A stretch of 64,000 nt of DNA. Source: Nicotiana tabacum. Taxonomy: Eukaryota > Streptophyta > Magnoliopsida > Solanales > Solanaceae. Location: contig NC_134096.1 in assembly GCF_000715075.1 (NCBI RefSeq), positions 119,472,698 to 119,536,697 on the forward strand, in the 5' to 3' direction. Positions within the stretch are counted from its first letter, which is position 1. Every line of letters starts with the position of its first letter. Below are positions 57,577-64,000 of this stretch, in pieces. Position numbers and translations under genes: made by a program. A model generated the notes under the pieces. The model worked only from the letters and a program-made list of their open reading frames with translations, did no database searches and was not told the DNA's origin.

Positions 57577-60509
57577 TGTAACGACCCGGCCGGTCGTTTC
57601 GAGAGTTATAGCCCCGTTTCCCCCATTTCTACTTATTTTTGTATTATTCAACTATATTATGTTATATCGGGTTAGTTGGTTCGGGTTCGGAAGGAACTCG
57701 GAGTGAGATGAGACACTTAGTCTCATAATTGAAAAAAAAAACAATTGAGTTAGAAAAGTGGACCGGATATGGACCTATGTGTAAACGATCTCGGATTCGA
57801 ATTCTGATAATTCTAATAGCTCAGTATGGTGATTTTGGGCTTAGGAGCGTGTCTTGAATATTATTTGGAAGTCCGTAGAGGAATTAGGCTTGAAATGCCG
57901 AAAGTTTAATTTTTGAGAAGTTTGACCTGGGGGTTGACTTTTTGATATCGGGGTCGGAATCTGATTCTGAAAATTGGAATACCTCTGTTATGTCATTTAT
58001 GACTTGTGTCCAAAATTTGAGATCAATCGGACGTGATTTGATAGGTTTCGAAGTCATTTGTAGAAATTAGAAATTTCAAAGTTCATTAGGCTTGAATTGG
58101 GGTGTAATTCATGGTTTTAGCGTTGTTTGAGTTGATTTGAGGGTTCGACCAAGTCCGTATGATGTTTTAGGACTTGTTGGTATATTTGGTTGAGGTCCCG
58201 AGGGGCTCAGGTGAGTTTTGGATGGTTAACGGATCAAAAATTTGGACTTGAATAGCTGCTGGAATTTTATGATATTCTGATAATGTTTTCCTTCTACGCG
58301 ATCGCGTAGGCTTAGTCGGTCAGTGAGGATTTTTGTTCTACGCGATCGCGTGAAGCGTGATGCGATCGCGTAGCTCTGGAATTTTGTGACTCGCGAACGC
58401 GTGATGAAGGTCGCGTTCGCGTAGAGTAAGTGGAGCACATTAGAAGTCACGTGTTTTGTTCTTCGCGATCGCGTGGACTAGTCCGCGATCGTGTATGTCT
58501 GTGATGTTGTGCATCGCGATTGCATGGGAAAATCCGCGATCGCGTAGAGTAAAATATGGGCGATGGAAATTGTTCTTCGCAATCACGTGGGAGTGTTCGC
58601 GATCGCGTGGAGAAAATGTCTGGGCAGAGAGTTTAAGTTCTGAAAATGGGACTTAGTCTCATTTTCAGTTTTTGACGATTTGGAGCTCGGATTTGAGGCG
58701 ATTTTGGGTGATTTTCAGAGGAAACAACGGGGTAAGTGTTTTTAACTCAATATTGGTTAAATTACCCGAATTCATGGTTGTTTTTATCATTTAATTGGTG
58801 AATTGAGTTGGGAAAATTTGAAAACCCTCCTGGTGAAATTGGTATGGTTAGACTCGTGGTTGATTAAGCTTCCGGACATGGGCCCCACGAGCGAGTTTTG
58901 AGCTAATTTTTGGATTTTTATGGAAAATTATTATTTTCTTATGGGATTACTTATAATGAATTTTATTGACTGAAATGAATTATTTATGACCAGATTCGAG
59001 GTGTTTGGAGACCAATTTACGAGGAAAGGACATTGCAAAATAAGAATTTCACGGCTTGAGGTAAGTAACGATGGTAAATCTAGTCCTGAGGGTATGAAAC
59101 CCCGGATTTCGTATTATTTTACTACTTTGAGGTGACGCACATGCTAGGTAACGGGCGTGTGGGCGTTTTCCTTTGGGGATTGGTGACTTGGTCCATCCCG
59201 TAGCAACTGTAAAGTTGTATATTATGTTGAAACTATATGATACTTATATATTTTAGAAAGAGTTTCTGTAAATTGGGCTGAATGCCATGTTTGGGCCTTG
59301 CGCCATTGCTGTTTGGACCCTTAGGGGCTGTTTCTTACTATCCTCTCAATTGGTTTCGATTGAAAATCTATACTCAGTCATGTTTATACTTGTTTACCGC
59401 ATAACTCAGTTTTATGACTCTACTTGGATGCATATAAATGTTTTGGGCCGAATGCCCTGTTTTACTGAAATGCCCGAGTGGCTTGAGAGGGTTATGACTG
59501 AGTGAGGCCGAAGGCCTGATTTGTGAGGATGTGTGTGGATCGGGGCTGCCTGCCTGCAACATAATTTATTATTATAGCACATGAGTTATCCGTGCAGCAC
59601 GTGAGTTGTCCGTGCAGATTATAGCGCTTGGGCTGAAGGAGCCCCTCCGGAGTCTGTACACACCCCCAGTGAGCACATGTACCTACTGAGTGCGAGTGCG
59701 AGTGGCGAGTGGCGAGTGCTGAGTGACTGGGAGGCATGGGTGATTGTGAGGTATGCCCGAGTGGCAAGAGTATTGTGAGGCATGCCCGAGTGGCACGAGT
59801 GACTGTGAGGTTTGCCCGAGGGGCTGTACATGAGTGATGTTTTGCCCGATGGGCTGTTTATGATTTTATCATTTTTGCTCACCTTTGCATTCTTCCTTTG
59901 TCTGAAAACTATTGAAAAATATCTCTAAATGATTTTTACTACAACTGGGTTAAACGAGATGTTTTGATTCAAACCCTGATTTTAAAAGCATGTGGTATAT
60001 TACTGAGATTTCTCGATATGAATGTTATATGCTTTATTGCTCGCCACTACTGCTAAGTCTTTATTTATTGTTGTTACTTACTGAGTTGGCGTACTCACAT
60101 TACTCCCTGCACCTTGTGTGCAGATTCAGGTGTAGCTGGACACGGTAGCGATTATTGATTGTTCTGGTTGCAGATTTTCTTGGAGATAGCAAGGTAGCTA
60201 TTTGGCGATTGCAGCCCATGCTCTTCTCCCTCTTATTTTCCTCTAGTTGTATTTAGTTATTTTCCAGGCTGAGTTAGCCTTGATATTGTTGGATAGTTTG
60301 TAGTAGATGCTTATGACTAGTGACACCCCGATGTCGGGCTTTTCCTTCCGCACTTTTATTTTGATTTGAACTCCTTTACGAAGGTTTTTATGTTAAATAG
60401 CACTGAAATTATCTTTGAAATGAAAATATCGGTTTGTTTTGGAAATGAATTGGCTTGCCTAGTTCCACGATAGGTGCCATCACGACAGGGGTTTGTTTGG
60501 GTCGTGACA
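57577..60509 (+). repeat. TekP 5' LTR
   Basis: 2933 bp, TGTAACGACCCGGCCGG to GTTTGGGTCGTGACA, followed by a primer site, so it is a 5' LTR of a plus-strand element. It contains an array of CGCGATCGCG words (58290-58615), then GTGAGGTATGCCCGAGTGGC-like short repeats at about 59640-59870. The five bases before it are CAACT; the partner duplication is outside the window. Confidence 0.9.
58290..58615 (+). repeat. CGCGATCGCG word array in TekP LTR
   Basis: About 13 words, mostly CGCGATCGCG with CGCGAACGCG, CGCGTTCGCG and CGCGATTGCA variants, usually within TTC(T)(T/A)CGCGATCGCGT(A/G)G. They occupy LTR positions about 713-1040, the same place as the CGCACCTGCGG array in TekM. Confidence 0.8.
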
Positions 60510-60512
60510 GAT

Positions 60513-60525
60513 TGGTATCAAAGCC
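60513..60525 (+). other. TekP primer-binding site
   Basis: TGGTATCAAAGCC, one change from the tRNA-iMet complement TGGTATCAGAGC, three bases past the LTR. Confidence 0.8.
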
Positions 60526-60708
60526 TAGGTTACATAGGTCTTACGAGTCATAAGCGGGTTTAGTAGAGTCTTGCAGATCGGTACAGAGACGTCTATACTT
60601 ATCTTCGAGAGGCTGCAGAACCTTTAGGAAACTCCACATTCTTGGATTCTTGTCTTGTGAATCTGTTGATTCTAATAACTAAATATCTGTTGTTTCATTC
60701 TCTCACAG

Positions 60709-62210
60709 ATAGTGAGGACTCATGCTACCGGTCAGGAGGGCCAACCACCACTACCACCAGCCAGGGCCGCGAGAGGCCGAGGCCATGGTAGAGGCCGTGG
60801 TAGGGGCAGAGGTGTAGCCCGTACAACAGTTGAGGTAGTACCTGCAGATCCACTGGTTGTCCCAGATCAGGACCAGGTTCTAGTTGTTGATGCACCAGCT
60901 CAGGCACCACCAGTGCCTATTGTGATTCCAGGTCTTCAGGAGGCCCTAGCTCAGATTCTGACAGCGTGTACTGGCCTTGCTTAGGCGGTCTCTATTTTGA
61001 CGGTCGCAACCACTTCTCAGGCCAGGGGAGGCACTCAGACTCCCGTCGCTCGCACACCCGAGCAGGTTGTTCAGGGACTTCAGACACCGGAGGCACCACC
61101 AACCCAGCCGGTTGTAGTTGCTCATGATTATGTGGTTCTTGCTATGCCTGAGGATGATCAGCGTAGGTTGGAGAGGTTTGGGAGACTCCAGCCACCACCT
61201 TTCAGTGGCACAAAGAGAGAGGATGCTCAGGACTTTTTGGACAGGTGTCAGAGGATACTCCGTACTGCTGGTATTCTGGAGACTTGGGGGTTCTCATTCA
61301 CTACCTTTTAGTTTTCTGGGGCTGCACTGAGATGGTGGGAGACTTACGAGAGGCGTAGGCTTGTTGGCACAGCAACCCTTACTTGGCAGCAGTTCTCCGT
61401 GGTCTTTTTAGAGATGTTCGTGCATCGATCCCGCAGAGAGGAGCTGCACAGACAGTTTGAGCGGCTTCGCCAGGGTGATATATCTATGACACAGTATGAG
61501 ATGCGATTCTCTGAGTTGGCCCATCATGCTATCTGGTTGGTTCCCGTGGACAGAGAGAGGATCATGAGTTTATTGATAGCCTCACTTATCAACTACAGTT
61601 GCTCATGACCAGGGAACGGTTTTCGGGTGCTACCTTTGATGAGGTTGTCGACATTGCTCGGCAGATTGAGATGGTTCGCAGTTAGGAGAGGGTTGATAGG
61701 AAGGCCAAGAGGCCTCATGGTCAGGGTGGATTCAGCGGTGCTCTTTTTGGGGGTCAGTCCCAGCACGGTAGAGGTCGTCATTTCAGACAGGCTCAGTCAG
61801 CTCATCCATTTCACCGTGGTGCATCATCTGGCCATGGTTCTCACAGTTCTCATCAGGGCCACTCATCACTTAGTGTCCTTCCATTTCAGAGTCCGTCCCG
61901 TGCTCCACCTGTTCAGGGCTCTTCCATGCCAGGTTCTTCTACCAGTTATCCCGGTGCTAGGGGTTCCCTTCAATTTTCGCCGCCAGCACCAGGGAGTTAT
62001 TTTGAGTGTGGGGAGCTTGGGCATATGTGGAGGCAGTGTCTTCGTCATCATGGAGGTCTATCTCAGCAGAGGAGTCAGCCTCCGACTACAAAACTAGTTA
62101 CCTCACCACCCACCCAGTCAGCTCGGGGTGGAGGTCAGTCAGCTAGGGGTCGCCCTAGAGGGGGAGGCAGATCAAGGGGTGGTCAGGCCCATTTCTATGC
62201 CCACCCTGCC
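60709..62210 (+). pseudogene. TekP gag
   Basis: The reading VRTHATGQEGQPPLPPARAARGRGHGRG starts at 60712 after ATA (60709-60711), where related elements have ATG, so the start codon appears lost by G-to-A. Then LERFGRLQPPPFSG, DAQDFLDRCQRILRTAGI, SGAALRWWETYERRR, QQFSVVFLEMFVHRS and LRQGDISMTQYEMRFSELA. In-frame TAG at 60982, 61309 and 61683 all sit at expected Gln codons. A one-base frameshift lies near 61558. The zinc knuckle reads [14 protein letters not shown] with the first Cys replaced. An Arg/Gly-rich stretch follows. Confidence 0.85.
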
Positions 62211-64000
62211 AGATCAGATTCTATTGCTTCATATGCTATGATTACAGGTATTGTCTTAGTTTGTCACAGAGATGTCTCAATATTATTTGACCCTGGTTCC
62301 ACGTATTCATATGTTTCCTCATATTTCGCCCATTTTCTGGATATGCCTCGTGAGTCTCTAGTTTCTTCTATTCATGTATCTACTTCTATAGGCGATACTA
62401 TTATTGTGGACCGCGTATATCGGTCATGTGTGGTGACTATTGGGGGTCTGGAGACCCAAGTGGACCTTTTGCTGCTCAGTATGGTCGACTTTGACGTGAT
62501 ATTGGGTATGGATTGGTTATCTCCATGTCATGCTGTTCTAGATTGTCACGCTAAGACGGTGACATTGACTATGCTGGGAATTCCGAGGGTTGAGTGTAGC
62601 GGTTCTGTAGATTATGTATCAAGTAGGGTGATTTCATATTTGAAGGCTCAACACATGGTTGAGAAAGATTGCCTATCTTATTTGGCTTTTGTAAGGGATG
62701 TTAGTGCAGAGACTCCTGTCATTGATTCTTTTCCGGTGGTACGTGATTTTCCGGATGTGTTTCCTACAGACCTGCCGGGCATGCTGCCTGACAGGGATAT
62801 TGACTTTGGTATTGATTTGGTGCCAGGCACTCAGCCCATTTCTATTCCACTGTATCGTATAGCACCGGCGGAGTTGAAGGAATTGAAAGAACAACTTCAG
62901 GAACTCCTTGATAAAGGGTTTATTCGGCCTAGTGTGTCACCTTGTGGTGCACCGATTCTATTTGTGAAAAAGAAGGATGGTTCCATGAGAATGTGTATTG
63001 GTTACAGGCAGTTGAACAAGGTCATAGTCAAGAACAAGTATCCTTTGCCTCGTATTGATGATTTATTCGACCAGCTTCAGAGAGCAAGGGTGTTCTCCAA
63101 GATTGATTTGAGGTCCGGTTATCACCAGCTAAAGATTCAGGATTCAGATATTCTTAAGACAGCTTTCAGGACCCGATATGGCCATTATGAGTTCTTGGTG
63201 ATGTCTTTTGGGCTGACCAATGCCCCAGCAACGTTCATGCATTTGATGAAAAATGTATTTTAGCCCTATTTGGACTCATTCGTTGTTGTATTCATTGATG
63301 AAATCCTGGTGTACTCTCGTAGCTAAGAAGAACACACTCAGCATTTGAAGATTGTATTACAGAGATTGAGGGAGGAGAATCTTTATGCAAAGTTCTCCAA
63401 ATGTGAGTTTTGGCTCAGTTCAGTAGCATTCTTGGGGCACGTGTTGTCCAGTGAGGGTATTCAGGTAGATCCAAAGAAGATATAGGCGGTGTAGAGTTGG
63501 CCCAAACCGTCCTCAGCCACGGAGATTAGGAGATTTCTTGGTTTGGCGGATTACTACCGTCGCTTTGTGGAGGGATTTTCATCTATTGCATCACCCTTGA
63601 CTAAATTGACCCAAAAGGTTGCTCCATTCAGGTGGTCGGATGAGTGTGAGGAGAGCTTTCAGAAGCTCAAGACTGCTTTGACCACAACTCCAGTGTTAGT
63701 TCTACCATCAGCTTCAGGTTCTTACACCGTGTATTGTGATGCCTCGAGGATAGGCATTGGTTGTGTTTTGATGTAGGAGGGTAGGGTGATTGCCTATGCC
63801 TCACGCCAGATTAAGACCCATAAGAAGAACTATCCTGTCCATGATTTTGAGTTAGTAGCCATTGTTCACGCCTTGAAGATTTGGCATTATTATTTGTATG
63901 GGGTTCATTGTGAGATCTATACTGATCACCAGAGTCTGCAGTACCTGTTAAAGTAGAAGGATCTTAATTTACGTCAGCGGAGATGGTTGGAGCTTCTTAA
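62211..64000 (+). pseudogene. TekP protease, RT and RNase H (runs off window)
   Basis: Same frame as the end of gag. Protease [17 protein letters not shown] with [11 protein letters not shown] from [23 protein letters not shown] through [13 protein letters not shown] (family usually Asp before Tyr), [13 protein letters not shown] and [11 protein letters not shown]. The catalytic box is FIDEIL: the second Asp is Glu (codon 63300). Then FLGLADYYRRFVEGFSSIA, and RNase H with YTVYCDASRIGIGCVLM and [12 protein letters not shown] up to the window edge. Stops: TAG 63261, TAA 63324, TAG 63483, TAG 63492, TAG 63774, TAG 63954. The [10 protein letters not shown] form and long LTRs suit the Tekay/Del chromovirus group; integrase and chromodomain would lie beyond the window. 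Confidence 0.85.

Noticed and set aside
57577..60509. TekM and TekP LTRs as the two LTRs of one 10 kb element
   Set aside because: They are in opposite orientation, one followed by a primer site and the other by a polypurine tract on the inner side, so they belong to two elements.
63300..64000. Search for the TekP integrase or chromodomain
   Set aside because: The window ends within RNase H; nothing further can be seen.

Overview
The window is plant nuclear DNA, most probably from a Solanaceae species such as Nicotiana. The basis is intron-containing genes with GT-AG borders, a 235 bp Stowaway MITE, a Helitron, hAT-type MITEs, and Ty3/gypsy elements whose long LTRs and primer sites look like those of large Solanaceae genomes. 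The genus is inferred from pattern, not from a search. Nothing bacterial, organellar or CRISPR-like was seen.

Only two host genes look intact. The first is a five-exon GDSL esterase/lipase on the plus strand (4736-9022, 389 aa). The second is a two-exon class III lipase of the phospholipase A1-II type on the minus strand (35505-37169, up to 426 aa). A broken plus-strand copy of the lipase 3' exon lies at 33660-34040. The other roughly 55 kb is mostly transposable elements, many nested.

Layout: (a) 1-4735, AT-rich DNA with a solo LTR (969-3327). (b) 4736-9626, the GDSL gene with an hAT MITE in intron 2 and a Stowaway just downstream. (c) 10656-33563, an old chromovirus-like Ty3/gypsy element (GypA). 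Its pol is split by a 3039 bp Helitron (13466-16504) inserted exactly between A and T, and then by a 16 kb minus-strand Tat-lineage block (TatD, 17091-33160). TatD is a tandem dimer, LTR-internal-LTR-internal-LTR, and its second unit carries large deletions. (d) 33660-37169, the lipase pseudogene, an hAT MITE with near-exact 8 bp target duplications, and the lipase gene. (e) 38506-49231, a complete plus-strand Tat element (TatP) with a perfect ATCTT target duplication and a nearly open gag-pol frame. (f) 50590-64000, two long-LTR (about 2.9 kb) Tekay/Del-like elements in opposite orientation: the 3' part of a minus-strand copy (TekM) abuts the start of a plus-strand copy (TekP) that runs off the window.

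The most interesting content is in the Tat elements. Between pol and the 3' LTR, TatD and TatP each carry a gene on the strand opposite to gag-pol. It has its own TATA box about 160-180 bp upstream of the ATG, four exons with three introns at matching positions, an acidic poly-Glu tract and a predicted coiled-coil tail. A minisatellite of about 45-50 bp monomers sits between this antisense gene and pol in both elements. The Tekay-like LTRs hold a second unusual feature: at a fixed place in each LTR is an array of 10-12 bp near-palindromic CpG-rich words, and the word differs between copies. Nearly all premature stops in the retroelement frames fit C-to-T or G-to-A change, mostly CAG to TAG, as expected after long-term cytosine methylation.
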